NCBI GenBank assembly: GCA_934630495.1
Contig: CAKTVW010000004.1
Location: 15,141 to 79,140 of the forward strand
Reading direction: 5' to 3'
Source of the DNA: an uncultured Oscillospiraceae bacterium
GTDB lineage: Bacteria > Bacillota > Clostridia > Oscillospirales > Oscillospiraceae
Length of the DNA: 64,000 bases
Part shown: piece by piece, positions 17,295 through 27,646 of the stretch
How the letters are laid out: every line of letters begins with the position of its first letter
How positions within the stretch are numbered: the first letter of the stretch is position 1
The notes under the pieces: model-generated
Databases searched by the model: none
What the model saw: only the letters and a program-made list of their open reading frames with translations
Told to the model about the DNA's origin: nothing
Translations under genes and position numbers: made by a program

Positions 17295-18160
17295 TGGACG
17301 ACCGCATGAACATCCAGTGGTATCCGGGCCACATGACCAAGACCCGTCGGCAGATGGAGGAGGACCTTAAGCTGGTCGACGCGGTGTGCGAGCTGGTCGA
17401 CGCGCGTATTCCGCTTTCCAGCCGAAACCCGGATATCGACACGCTTTGCAGCAGTAAGCCGCGCCTGATGATCCTCAACCGCATCGATATGGCCGATGCG
17501 GACGTCACCGCCAAATGGAGCGAGCATTTCCGGCAGCAGGGCATGGCGGTCGTGCGGACGGACTGCAAGAGCCGCAAGGGCATCGACCGCTTTGTGCCGA
17601 CGGTGCGCGAGCTTTTGTCCGAGAAGCTTCAGCGCTATGCCGCAAAGGGGTATGTCAGCAAGCCGCTGAAGCTGATGATCGTGGGCATTCCGAATGTCGG
17701 GAAATCGACGTTTATCAATCAGGTGGCCGGACGGAAGGGCGCCAAGGCCGAAAACCGTCCCGGCGTCACGCGCGGCAAGCAATGGGTCACGGTCGACCGC
17801 GGACTGCTTCTGCTCGACACGCCGGGAATTTTATGGCCGAAATTCGACGATGAAGAGGTCGGACGGCGGCTTGCCTATACCGGCGCGGTCAAGGACGATG
17901 TTCTCGACACGGAGACACTTGCGGCGAATCTGATGGCGCTGCTGTACCGCCGCTATCCGCAGGCGCTTAGTGCAAGGTATAAGCTGGAGCCGCAGGAGAC
18001 TGCCGACGGCTACGCCCTGCTGGAGCAGGCGGCAAAGAAGCGCGGATTCCTGCTTGCGCGCGGAGAGCTGGACACCGAGCGTATGGCCCGTATCCTGCTG
18101 GAAGAATTTCGGAGCTGCAAGATCGGAAAATTCAGCCTGGAGACACCCGATGAGATATGA
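17294..18160 (+). CDS. rbgA: Ribosome biogenesis GTPase RbgA (YlqF)
   Basis: The product is 288 residues and begins with the diagnostic IQWYPGHMTK. It is a circularly permuted GTPase: the G4-like NRIDMAD precedes G1 GIPNVGKSTFIN (residues ~133-144) and G3 DTPGI. RbgA is needed for late assembly of the 50S subunit in Bacillota. Its first base overlaps the lepB stop. The order lepB-rbgA-rnhB matches the conserved Bacillota arrangement. Confidence 0.96.
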   Translation: MDDRMNIQWYPGHMTKTRRQMEEDLKLVDAVCELVDARIPLSSRNPDIDTLCSSKPRLMILNRIDMADADVTAKWSEHFRQQGMAVVRTDCKSRKGIDRFVPTVRELLSEKLQRYAAKGYVSKPLKLMIVGIPNVGKSTFINQVAGRKGAKAENRPGVTRGKQWVTVDRGLLLLDTPGILWPKFDDEEVGRRLAYTGAVKDDVLDTETLAANLMALLYRRYPQALSARYKLEPQETADGYALLEQAAKKRGFLLARGELDTERMARILLEEFRSCKIGKFSLETPDEI

Positions 18161-18377
18161 AATGATCCGCGAAATCTTTAATCTTTGCAGTAACAATCAG
18201 ATGCGTGACGTGTTTGTCAGCACAGTGGAAACGGACGATGCGGACGGACTGGTGCGCGGCTATTGCGTCGGAAAAGAATGCACGGCCGAGAAAACGGTTC
18301 GCCCGGACGGAACGCTGATCTACGATTTTGTCATCGACGGTCTGCGGCAGCGCATCAGCCTGACGCCGGACGATTAA
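18150..18377 (+). CDS. Small uncharacterised protein between rbgA and rnhB
   Basis: The product is 75 residues, not recognised as a family of known function. The N-terminal half contains a helix (MIREIFNLCSNNQMRDVF), followed by alternating beta-strand sequence with a short acidic loop (STVETDDAD). There is no signal peptide or membrane segment. It starts 11 bases inside the rbgA 3' end and ends 9 bases before rnhB, with normal codon use, so it is a translated operon member. A role linked to RNA or ribosome metabolism is only a guess from its neighbours. Confidence 0.6.
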   Translation: MRYEMIREIFNLCSNNQMRDVFVSTVETDDADGLVRGYCVGKECTAEKTVRPDGTLIYDFVIDGLRQRISLTPDD

Positions 18378-18386
18378 GGAGACAGT

Positions 18387-18995
18387 ATGAGCGAGCTTTG
18401 GCATTTTGAGCATATCTGCTATGACGAGGGCTTTCAGACGGTCTGCGGCATTGACGAGGCCGGGAGAGGCCCGCTGGCAGGCCCGGTGTGCGCGGCGGCG
18501 GTGATCCTGCCGCGCAATTTGGAGATCGAGGGCTTGAACGATTCCAAAAAACTGAGCGAAAAGCGCCGTGAGGCGCTGTATGAAATCATCACCCGTGAGG
18601 CCGTGGCCTACGGGATCGCCTTCGCAGACGAAAAAGAGATCGATGAGATCAATATTTTGCAGGCGACCTTCCTTGCCATGCGGCGTGCGGCGGAGCGGCT
18701 TGCGATCCGTCCGGACATCGCGCTGGTGGACGGAAACCGCGAACCGGAGCTTGGCGGCATTCCCGTCAAGACGATCGTCAAGGGCGACAGCCTGAGCGCA
18801 AATATCGCGGCGGCCTCCATTCTGGCGAAGGTCACGCGTGACCGCTTTATGGCGGAGCAGGACGCGATCTATCCGCAATACGGCTTTGCGATACATAAGG
18901 GCTACGGGACGAAGGCACACTACGCTGCTCTGCGTGAGCACGGCCCGTGCCCCATCCACCGCCGAACCTTTTTGAAGAAGCTCTATGGCGACTGA
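18387..18995 (+). CDS. rnhB: Ribonuclease HII
   Basis: The product is 202 residues. The RNase HII signature GIDEAGRGPLAGPV supplies the first two catalytic acids, NDSKKLSE and the VDGN segment follow, and the C-terminal HKGYGT...H pattern is intact. It removes RNA, including single ribonucleotides, from RNA:DNA hybrids. The ribosome site AAGGAG is 7 bases upstream of the ATG. It overlaps yraN by 11 bases. Confidence 0.97.
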   Translation: MSELWHFEHICYDEGFQTVCGIDEAGRGPLAGPVCAAAVILPRNLEIEGLNDSKKLSEKRREALYEIITREAVAYGIAFADEKEIDEINILQATFLAMRRAAERLAIRPDIALVDGNREPELGGIPVKTIVKGDSLSANIAAASILAKVTRDRFMAEQDAIYPQYGFAIHKGYGTKAHYAALREHGPCPIHRRTFLKKLYGD

Positions 18996-19347
18996 ATTGC
19001 TTGGACGCTGGGGCGAAAGCGCCGCTGCCGAATATCTGCGCAAGAAGCATTACAAGCTTGTCGCGGCAAACTATCGCTGCCGTTTCGGAGAGATCGATCT
19101 GATCGTCGAAAATCGGGATTATCTGGTGTTTGTCGAGGTCAAACTGCGAAAAAGCGATGCGTTTGCACAGGCCAAGGAGTTCGTGCATAAAACAAAACAG
19201 GAAAAGATCAAACAAACGGCTGCTTTGTATCTGTCCCTGCACGAGACGGGGAAGCAGCCGCGTTTTGATGTGATCGAGGTCTACGCGCCCGACGGCACGC
19301 AGACAAAACGGCCGGAGATTCGGCACTGGGAGGATGCGTTTTCTTGA
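18985..19347 (+). CDS. yraN: YraN family (UPF0102) endonuclease-like protein
   Basis: The product is 120 residues. It shows the UPF0102 pattern: GRWGESAAAEYLRKKHYKLV, then the restriction-endonuclease-like core GEIDLIVENRDYLVFVEVKLRK, where the D, E-x-K residues are conserved. The biological role is unknown. It is commonly found next to rnhB, as here, and overlaps both neighbours. Confidence 0.92.
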   Translation: MATELLGRWGESAAAEYLRKKHYKLVAANYRCRFGEIDLIVENRDYLVFVEVKLRKSDAFAQAKEFVHKTKQEKIKQTAALYLSLHETGKQPRFDVIEVYAPDGTQTKRPEIRHWEDAFS

Positions 19348-20285
19348 AGCTGCGCCTGTTTGATGCACATTGCGATACGGCCTATGAGCTATGGCGTCGA
19401 GGGGAAGCTCTGTACGATAACACCTGCCATATCGACCTGAAAAAGGCATCCGCTTTTTCCGCTTACGCGCAGATCTTTGCTTTTTGCAGCTATGCCGGAC
19501 AGCTCGAGCAGGCGGGATTTCACACCTGTCGGGAAGCGCTGACGCTTCCGTTGGAGACCCTGAAGCGGGAGCTTCGCGCCAATGCCGACCGTATCGGACT
19601 TGCGCGTTCGGCGGAGGAGCTGGAAAGGCTCCATGCCGACGGGAAAGTCGCGGCGCTTCTGTCCGTTGAGGGGGCTGAGCTGATCGACTGCAACCCCGAG
19701 CGTCTGCCGGGACTGCGCGAGGAGGGCTTCTGCATGTCCACGCTGACTTGGAACGCGGATAACGCGCTGGCGGGCTGCCGCGGCTCCGAACGCGGACTGA
19801 GCGAGCAGGGGAGAAGCTATGTACATGCGGCGCAGGCACTGCGTCTGTTGATCGACGTGAGTCACCTCGGCGACCGCGCTTTTTGGGAGCTGGTCTCCTG
19901 TACCCATGCGCCGATTCTTGCGAGTCATTCAAATTGCCGCGCCCTGTGCGGCAGCGTCAGAAACCTGACGGACGACCAGATGACGGCAATCGCGGAGACA
20001 GGCGGCGTTGTCGGGCTGAACCTCTATGCGCCTTTTCTGGGAGGAAAGGCCGATCTTGACCGGGTGCTTGCGCATCTGGAACGGATGCTGCGTCTGTGCG
20101 GGGAAAGGCACGTCTGCTTTGGCGGCGACTTGGACGGCTGCGACAGCTTGGCCGACGGCTTTACCGACCTGCGCTCGTACTGTGTGCTTCACGATCATCT
20201 TTCCGCGCACGGCTATTCCGAGGAGCTGCTCGATCGGCTGTTTTTTGACAATTTACTGCAATTACTGAAACGGGAGGTACTTTGA
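19344..20285 (+). CDS. Membrane dipeptidase family (peptidase M19)
   Basis: The product is 313 residues, a zinc-dependent dipeptidase of the renal-dipeptidase superfamily. Metal-site motifs are visible: DAHCDT at the N terminus, LSVEGAE near residue 110, DVSHLGD, ILASHSNCRAL, and GGDLDGCD. It probably hydrolyses dipeptides in the cytoplasm, since no signal peptide is seen. Translation appears to start at a TTG overlapping the yraN stop, with AGGATG just upstream. An alternative start further in would cut off the DAHCDT motif. Confidence 0.85.
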   Translation: MKLRLFDAHCDTAYELWRRGEALYDNTCHIDLKKASAFSAYAQIFAFCSYAGQLEQAGFHTCREALTLPLETLKRELRANADRIGLARSAEELERLHADGKVAALLSVEGAELIDCNPERLPGLREEGFCMSTLTWNADNALAGCRGSERGLSEQGRSYVHAAQALRLLIDVSHLGDRAFWELVSCTHAPILASHSNCRALCGSVRNLTDDQMTAIAETGGVVGLNLYAPFLGGKADLDRVLAHLERMLRLCGERHVCFGGDLDGCDSLADGFTDLRSYCVLHDHLSAHGYSEELLDRLFFDNLLQLLKREVL

Positions 20286-20974
20286 TGGCGCTCTACGCGA
20301 TCGGCGATCTGCACCTTTCTCTCGGTACCGATAAGCCCATGGATGTCTTCGGCGGCGCATGGGTCGGCTACATGGACAAGCTCCGCGAGGGCCTGTCCGT
20401 AATCAAGCCGGAGGATACGACAGTCCTGCTGGGCGATCTGTCGTGGGCGCTGGATATGGAGGGCGCGGCGGCGGACTTTGCGTTTATCAACGCCATTCCC
20501 GGCAGAAAGATCATTCTGAAGGGAAACCATGACTATTGGTGGACGACCGCGACAAAGTTCTATAAATTCTGTGCCGAAAACGGCTTCGAGAATATGTTCA
20601 TTCTGAATAACAACTGCCATTTTTACGAAGAAACGGCGCTGTGCGGAACGCGCGGCTGGTTTTTCGAGGAGGATGCCGCCGCAGGCAGTCACAACGATAA
20701 GATATTTAAGCGCGAGCTGATCCGGCTGGAGACCTCTCTGAAAGCGGCGGGCGAGCACGAGATCTATTGCTTCCTGCACTATCCGCCGCGCTATCGCGGT
20801 TACGAGTGCCCGGAGATCTTGGAGCTTCTGAAGCGGTATCGGGCGACGCTCTGCTGCTATGGACATCTCCACGGCGACAGCCATAAGCTTGCCGTTGAGG
20901 GACTTTATGACGGCGTGGATTTTCGCCTCTGTGCTGCGGATTTCCTGAAATTTCGGCCGCTTCGCCTGAAATGA
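20285..20974 (+). CDS. Calcineurin-like metallophosphoesterase
   Basis: The product is 229 residues with all five metallophosphoesterase motifs: GDLHL, GDLSW, GNHDYWW, HYPPR and GHLHGDSH. It acts in the cytoplasm on an unknown phosphoester. I chose the ATG at 20285, whose GGGAGG ribosome site is well placed, over a TTG one codon earlier. It shares one base with the dipeptidase stop and ends the lepB-to-phosphoesterase operon. Confidence 0.88.
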   Translation: MALYAIGDLHLSLGTDKPMDVFGGAWVGYMDKLREGLSVIKPEDTTVLLGDLSWALDMEGAAADFAFINAIPGRKIILKGNHDYWWTTATKFYKFCAENGFENMFILNNNCHFYEETALCGTRGWFFEEDAAAGSHNDKIFKRELIRLETSLKAAGEHEIYCFLHYPPRYRGYECPEILELLKRYRATLCCYGHLHGDSHKLAVEGLYDGVDFRLCAADFLKFRPLRLK

Positions 20975-20996
20975 TCGGGAAAAACGAAAAAATAGC

Positions 20997-21025
20997 TTGT
21001 ATTTTATTAAAATATCTGATAAAAT
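20997..21025 (+). promoter_or_regulatory. Promoter of tig
   Basis: TTGTAT (20997-21002), a 17-base spacer and TAAAAT (21020-21025) lie in an AT-rich gap 55 bases upstream of the tig start. No CtsR- or HrcA-like operator is visible around it. Confidence 0.7.
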
Positions 21026-21080
21026 AATTCGACTCATTGAAAACAGTGCGCCATGAGCGCATAAATAGGAGGATACCGTA

Positions 21081-22454
21081 ATGAATGTTAAGAGCGTAGA
21101 GAAAGAAGCTTCCCGCGCAAGTGTGACCGTGGAGATCACGAAGGCGGAGCTTGAGCCGTCCCTGAACAAGGCGTATCTCAAGTACCGCAAGAACATCTCC
21201 ATCCCCGGCTTCCGCAAGGGCAAGGCCCCCCGTATGATCATCGAGGCCGCCTACGGCAAGCATGTCTTCTTCGAGGATGCAATCGAGGAGCTGTTCCCGA
21301 CGATCTATCAGGACTGCGTCATGACGCAGGATATCAAGCCCGTCGGCAGACCTTCCGTTACGAATATGGAGATCGGCGACGACGATACCGTTACGCTGAC
21401 CGTTTCCACCGACCTCTATCCCGAGATCACGCTGGGCCAGTACAAGGGCATCGAGGTCGAAAAGGCCGAGGTCGAGGTCGCCGCGTCCGAGATTGACGCC
21501 GAGGTCGACCGCATGGCGCACAATGTCGCGCGCATCAGCACCGTCGAGCGCCCCGCGCAGAACGGCGATACCGCCGTGATCGATTTCGAGGGCTTTAAGG
21601 ACGGCGTGGCGTTCAACGGCGGCAAGGCCGAGAAATATGAGCTGACGCTCGGCTCCGGTTCCTTTATTCCCGGCTTTGAGGAGCAGGTCGTCGGCATGTC
21701 CGCAGGCGACGAGAAGGAGATCAACGTGACCTTCCCGGAGAACTATCATGAGGCTTCTCTGGCCGGTGCACCCGTTGTGTTCAAGGTCAAGGTCCATGAA
21801 GTCAAGGAGACGGTCGTTCCCGAGAAGGACGACGAGTTCGTCAAGGACGTTTCGGAGTTCGACACGATGGACGAGCTTCGCGCCGATATCGAAAAGCGCA
21901 TCCGCGAGGAAAAACAGGCCGGGATCGACCGTGCCTTTGAGAACGCGGCACTGGAGAAGGCTGCTGCCAATATGACCGCCGAGATCCCCGACAGCATGGT
22001 CGAGGAAGAAGTCGAGCGTCAGCTTGAGCGCATGGACTACGAGCTGCGCAGCCAGGGCGCGTCTCTGGACGCTTATGCGAAGATGATGGGCGGCAATATG
22101 GACGCGATCAAGAACAGCCTGCGTCCCGGCGCACTGAATGCGGTCAAGACCAACGTGATGCTCGACGCCGTTGTCGACGCAGAGAAGGTCGAAGTCTCCG
22201 ACGAGGAGTGCGAGGAAGAATACAAGAAGCTGGCGGAGTCCTACCAGATGGAGCTTGACAAGGTCAAGGAGCTTCTGGATATGAAGGGTATGAAGGGCGA
22301 CCTTCAGGTCCGCAAGGCTGCGAAGCTGATCGCCGAGAGTGCGGTCGCTGTCGCGCCGAAGAAGGAGGAAACCGCCGAGAAGCCGAAGAAGACTGCTCGC
22401 AAGTCCGCCAAGAAGGCAGAGACGAAGACCGAGGAGCCGAAGTCGGAGGAATAA
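21081..22454 (+). CDS. tig: Trigger factor
   Basis: The product is 457 residues. It has the N-terminal ribosome-binding domain with the signature GFRKGKAPRMIIE, a central FKBP-type prolyl isomerase domain (residues ~150-245: GDTAVIDFEGFKDGVAF) and a long helical C-terminal chaperone domain. It ends in an unusual Lys/Glu-rich low-complexity tail (KKTARKSAKKAETKTEE) beyond the usual ~430 residues. It chaperones nascent chains at the ribosome exit. clpP and clpX follow, a classical order. Confidence 0.96.
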   Translation: MNVKSVEKEASRASVTVEITKAELEPSLNKAYLKYRKNISIPGFRKGKAPRMIIEAAYGKHVFFEDAIEELFPTIYQDCVMTQDIKPVGRPSVTNMEIGDDDTVTLTVSTDLYPEITLGQYKGIEVEKAEVEVAASEIDAEVDRMAHNVARISTVERPAQNGDTAVIDFEGFKDGVAFNGGKAEKYELTLGSGSFIPGFEEQVVGMSAGDEKEINVTFPENYHEASLAGAPVVFKVKVHEVKETVVPEKDDEFVKDVSEFDTMDELRADIEKRIREEKQAGIDRAFENAALEKAAANMTAEIPDSMVEEEVERQLERMDYELRSQGASLDAYAKMMGGNMDAIKNSLRPGALNAVKTNVMLDAVVDAEKVEVSDEECEEEYKKLAESYQMELDKVKELLDMKGMKGDLQVRKAAKLIAESAVAVAPKKEETAEKPKKTARKSAKKAETKTEEPKSEE

Positions 22455-22500
22455 TCTGCCGCTGCGGCGGTTAGAATGTTCTGAGAAAGGAGCATGATTT

Positions 22501-23082
22501 ATGAGCTTAGTTCCCTATGTTGTGGAGCAGACCAGCCGCGGAGAGCGGTCGTATGACATTTTCTCCCGTCTGCTCAACGATCGGATCATTTTCCTGTCCG
22601 AAGAGGTCAACGATACGACCGCCAGCCTGATCGTCGCCCAGATGCTTTATCTTGAGGCGCAGGACCCCGATAAGGACATCCAGTTCTATATTAACAGCCC
22701 CGGCGGCTCCGTTACCGCCGGTATGGCGATCTATGATACGATGCAGTATATCAAGTGCGACGTGTCCACGATCTGTATCGGTATGGCGGCGTCCATGGGC
22801 GCGTTCCTGCTGTCGTCCGGTACGAAGGGGAAGCGCATCGCCCTGCCGAATGCGGAGATCATGATCCATCAGCCCTCCGGCGGCGCACAGGGTCAGGTCA
22901 CGGACGTGCAGATCCATGCACAGCGCATCGCCGACATTAAGAAGAAGCTGAACGAGATCATGGCCGCCAATACCGGCAAGCCTGTCGAGCAGGTGACGCT
23001 GGACACGGAGCGCGACCACTTCCTGACCGCAGAGGAGGCTAAGGAATACGGCCTGATCGACCGCGTCATTTATCAGAGATAA
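22501..23082 (+). CDS. clpP: ATP-dependent Clp protease proteolytic subunit
   Basis: The product is 193 residues, the standard ClpP length. The catalytic serine lies in GMAASMGAFL, the histidine in MIHQPSGGAQGQ, and the aspartate in LDTERDHFL. It forms the tetradecameric peptidase chamber that works with ClpX, encoded 15 bases downstream. The ribosome site AAAGGAGCA is upstream. No CtsR box was seen. Confidence 0.97.
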   Translation: MSLVPYVVEQTSRGERSYDIFSRLLNDRIIFLSEEVNDTTASLIVAQMLYLEAQDPDKDIQFYINSPGGSVTAGMAIYDTMQYIKCDVSTICIGMAASMGAFLLSSGTKGKRIALPNAEIMIHQPSGGAQGQVTDVQIHAQRIADIKKKLNEIMAANTGKPVEQVTLDTERDHFLTAEEAKEYGLIDRVIYQR

Positions 23083-23097
23083 CAAGGAGAGATTGCT

Positions 23098-24345
<1,248 letters not shown>

Positions 24346-24533
24346 CAAGCAAGAATAAATCCGTAGGGTCACGGCGGCTGTGACCGTAACAGCGACCCGA
24401 TCGTGGTTGCGGGCGGTCATTTTGCGCCATGGCCCTATCGGTTTTTACGTTTGCTGCCGGAAAACCTGTCGGCGCTATGCCGAGAGGCAAAGCATTCCGG
24501 CGTTTACCCTCCGAAGAAAGGAGATACAGAATC

Positions 24534-26948
24534 ATGAACGAAATCATTATATCCGAAGAAATGCCCGTGATCGCTCTGCGCGGACTGACCGTTTTTCCGC
24601 AGACGACATGCCATTTCGACGTCGGACGCGAAAAATCCGTCAAGGCGTTGGAAAAGGCGATGCAGGGCGACCAGCGTGTTTTTTTGGTAACGCAAAAGGA
24701 TATCCTCGCGGATGACCCGGACTTCCGCGATCTCTATGCCGTCGGCACGGTGGCACAGGTACGCCAGGTCTTAAAGATGCCCGGCGACAGCGTGCGCATT
24801 CTGGTCGTGGGCGAATACCGCGCAAAGGCGTCTGCCGCGCTGAAAACAGCGCCGTTTTTGTCCGCGCGCGTGGAATCGCTGCCCGAGATTTCCGATTATC
24901 CGCATACGGCCCGTGTGGACGCGCTGATGCGTCAGGCGGCGCAGCTCTTCGATGAATTTATCGAGCTGTCGCAGCGCCCCGTGCAGGATACGATGCTCAA
25001 GCTCGTCGCATCGCACGATCCCGGCTATGTCGCCGATCTTTTGACGAACGCGGCGACCTTCGGCTTTGAAAAGAAAATGCAGGTGCTTGAGCAGCTTCAT
25101 CCCGTTCGCAGATTGGAGCTTGCGAATAAGCTGATGCATTCGGAGCTTGGCGTTTTGGATATCGAAAACACCATCCAGGAAATGACCCAGCAGAATATGG
25201 ACAAGAGCCAGCGGGATTATTATCTGCGCGAGCAGATGAAGGTGATCCGTTCCGAGCTTGGGGATAACGACGAGGAAGCGGAGATCGAGGAATACCGTAA
25301 GAAGATCGATGCGCTTTCCGTTACCGACGAGATCAGGGAAAAGCTGAGCAAGGAGGTGCAGCGCCTGTCCAAACAGGGCTACGGCTCCGCCGAGTCTGCG
25401 GTGATCCGCAGCTATCTGGACGTTGCTCTGGAGCTTCCGTGGAATAAACGCACAAAGGAGCGTCTGAATGTTGAACATGCGCGCCGCATTCTGGACGAGG
25501 ACCATTTCGGCTTGGAAAAGGTCAAGGAACGTATCCTTGAGATTCTTGCCGTCCGCCAGCTTGCGCCCGACATGTCCGGTCCGATCATCTGCCTTGTCGG
25601 TCCTCCGGGTGTCGGCAAGACCTCGATCGCAATGAGCGTTGCGCGCGCGCTGAACCGTAAGCTTGCCCGCCTTTCGCTTGGCGGCATCCATGACGAGGCG
25701 GAGATCCGCGGACACCGCAAGACCTATATCGGCGCGATGCCGGGCAGGATTTTGTCTGCCGTTTCGCAGTGCGGGTCAAAAAATCCGCTCCTGCTGCTCG
25801 ACGAGATCGACAAGCTGGGGAGCGATTATCGCGGCGATCCGTCGGCGGCGCTGCTTGAGGTGCTTGATTCCGAGCAGAACGCGACCTTCCGCGACAACTA
25901 TCTGGAACTGCCCTTCGATCTCAGCGAGTGCATGTTCATCACCACCGCAAATACGACCGATACGATCCCCAGACCGCTCCTCGACCGCATGGAGGTCATC
26001 GAGCTTAGCTCTTACACCGATGAAGAAAAGCTGATGATCGCAAAGCAGCACCTGCTTCCCAAGCAGTTGAAAAAGCACGGCCTGAAGAAGTCGCAGCTTC
26101 GCGTTACGGACGACGCCATTCGAGAGATCATTCAGTGCTACACGCGGGAATCCGGCGTTCGGAATCTGGAGCGGGAGCTTGCGGGCGTCTGCCGCAAGGC
26201 GGCGATGCGCATTGTTTCCGATCCGTCGGCTTCGCGGCTGACCGTCACGGCCAAGGAGCTGGAGGCCTACCTCGGACCGAGAAAGATTCTGCCGGACAAG
26301 CTTGCTCCCGCCGACACGGTCGGCTTGGTGACCGGGCTTGCATGGACGGCGGTCGGCGGCGAAACGCTCGAGGTCGAGTGCAACGTGATGGAGGGAACGG
26401 GCAAGCTTGAGCTGACCGGCAACCTCGGCAACGTCATTAAGGAGTCCGCGCAGGCGGCAATGAGCTATATCCGCAGTCGTGCCGAGTTCCTGAATGTGCC
26501 CACTGATTTTTACAAGACGAAGGACATCCATGTTCATTTCCCCGAGGGCGCAATCCCGAAGGACGGGCCGTCCGCAGGAATCGCCGTCTGCACGGCAATG
26601 GTCTCCGCGCTGACAGACGCACCGGTAAGACGCGACATTGCGATGACGGGTGAAATCTCGATCCGCGGCCATGTGCTTCCGATCGGCGGTCTGAAGGAAA
26701 AAACGATGGCGGCCCTGCGCCACGGCGTCAAGACTGTGATTATTCCACAGGCGAATGAAAAGGACCTTGCAGAGATCGATCAGACCGTCCGCAAGGCGCT
26801 GAATTTCATTCTGGTCGAGCAGGCCGACGCGGTCCTGAATGCCGCGCTGATCCGTCCGACGGTACAGAACTGCGAAACGAAGCACCGCAGAGCATCCGCC
26901 GTTCTGCCACAGGAGCAGACGGCACCGAAAGCGGGGATCCGCCAATGA
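24534..26948 (+). CDS. lon: ATP-dependent protease Lon
   Basis: The product is 804 residues. An N-terminal substrate-binding domain (begins MPVIALRGLTVFPQ) and a coiled-coil segment precede the AAA+ module (Walker A GPPGVGKTSIA, Walker B LLLDEIDKLG). The protease domain has catalytic Ser in KDGPSAGIA and Lys in GGLKEKTMAA. The ATG at 24534 has a GAAAGGAG site; an open frame back to 24429 does not match Lon. The 188-base gap before it holds a GGTCAC/GTGACC hairpin (24367-24385) without a T-tract, so partial read-through from clpX is possible. It overlaps engB by 4 bases. Confidence 0.97.
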   Translation: MNEIIISEEMPVIALRGLTVFPQTTCHFDVGREKSVKALEKAMQGDQRVFLVTQKDILADDPDFRDLYAVGTVAQVRQVLKMPGDSVRILVVGEYRAKASAALKTAPFLSARVESLPEISDYPHTARVDALMRQAAQLFDEFIELSQRPVQDTMLKLVASHDPGYVADLLTNAATFGFEKKMQVLEQLHPVRRLELANKLMHSELGVLDIENTIQEMTQQNMDKSQRDYYLREQMKVIRSELGDNDEEAEIEEYRKKIDALSVTDEIREKLSKEVQRLSKQGYGSAESAVIRSYLDVALELPWNKRTKERLNVEHARRILDEDHFGLEKVKERILEILAVRQLAPDMSGPIICLVGPPGVGKTSIAMSVARALNRKLARLSLGGIHDEAEIRGHRKTYIGAMPGRILSAVSQCGSKNPLLLLDEIDKLGSDYRGDPSAALLEVLDSEQNATFRDNYLELPFDLSECMFITTANTTDTIPRPLLDRMEVIELSSYTDEEKLMIAKQHLLPKQLKKHGLKKSQLRVTDDAIREIIQCYTRESGVRNLERELAGVCRKAAMRIVSDPSASRLTVTAKELEAYLGPRKILPDKLAPADTVGLVTGLAWTAVGGETLEVECNVMEGTGKLELTGNLGNVIKESAQAAMSYIRSRAEFLNVPTDFYKTKDIHVHFPEGAIPKDGPSAGIAVCTAMVSALTDAPVRRDIAMTGEISIRGHVLPIGGLKEKTMAALRHGVKTVIIPQANEKDLAEIDQTVRKALNFILVEQADAVLNAALIRPTVQNCETKHRRASAVLPQEQTAPKAGIRQ

Positions 26949-27532
26949 ATCTGCAAAAGGTCGAGTTTATCCGTTCGGCGGCGCGTCCGGGCGACTTTGT
27001 GACGGATGCGCTTCCCAAGATCACCTTTGCGGGGAAGTCCAATGTCGGCAAGTCCTCAGTCCTCAACTGCATTTTGCAGCGGAAGAACTTTGCGCGTGTC
27101 GGGCAAAAGCCGGGAAAAACCGCACATATCAACTACTTTAAGGTCGACGGAAAGGCGTATTTTGTCGATCTGCCGGGCTACGGCTATGCAAAGGTCGCGG
27201 CGGCGGAAAAGGAACGCTGGGACAAGCTGACCGAGCGCTATTTTGCCGCGCCGGAGCAGATCACGCTTGGCGTCCTGATCGTCGACGCGCGCCATGCGCC
27301 GACTGCGCTGGATATTGTAATGGAGCGGCTTTTCCGCGACAGCGGATGTCCGTATGTAGTCGTTGCAAACAAGCTCGACAAGCTGAAAAAAAGTGAGTTG
27401 GAGCCTAATATGGAGCGTATCCGCAGTATGCTCGCGCTTGCCCCCGATGTTAAGCTTATTCCTTTTTCGGCTGAGAAGGGGACGGGCAGGGCGGAGCTTG
27501 TCGGCGTTATCGCCGCCGCCTGCGGAGAATGA
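26945..27532 (+). CDS. engB: Ribosome biogenesis GTP-binding protein EngB (YsxC)
   Basis: The product is 195 residues. The TrmE-Era-EngA-EngB GTPase pattern is complete: G1 GKSNVGKSS, G2 region RVGQKPGKTAHIN, G3 DLPGYGYAK and G4 ANKLDKLKK. It acts in 50S subunit assembly. The lon-engB pair is conserved in Bacillota. It overlaps the lon stop (ATGA) and is the last gene of the proteostasis transcript, followed by a cluster of strong hairpins. Confidence 0.96.
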   Translation: MNLQKVEFIRSAARPGDFVTDALPKITFAGKSNVGKSSVLNCILQRKNFARVGQKPGKTAHINYFKVDGKAYFVDLPGYGYAKVAAAEKERWDKLTERYFAAPEQITLGVLIVDARHAPTALDIVMERLFRDSGCPYVVVANKLDKLKKSELEPNMERIRSMLALAPDVKLIPFSAEKGTGRAELVGVIAAACGE

Positions 27533-27538
27533 AAAGAT

Positions 27539-27637
27539 AACGCGCGGAGCATCTTGCTCCGCGCGTTCAGCATGTCGAGAAACCTCTCGGCACGCTGACA
27601 GTCTGAATGCCCGGAGCATCTTAAAATGCCCCGGGCG
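27539..27637. terminator. Cluster of three hairpins between convergent genes
   Basis: Three strong inverted repeats follow engB. The first is CGCGCGGAGCA/TGCTCCGCGCG (27541-27565), the second is TCGAGA/TCTCGG with flanking complementarity (~27571-27596), and the third is GCCCGGAGCAT/ATGCCCCGGGC (27609-27636). The third is followed on the plus strand by GTTTGCGTTGTT and starts 10 bases beyond the flavoprotein stop on the minus strand. The first is followed on the minus strand by TTATCTTTTC. They probably serve as back-to-back terminators for the convergent transcripts. Confidence 0.7.
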
Positions 27638-27646
27638 TTTGCGTTG

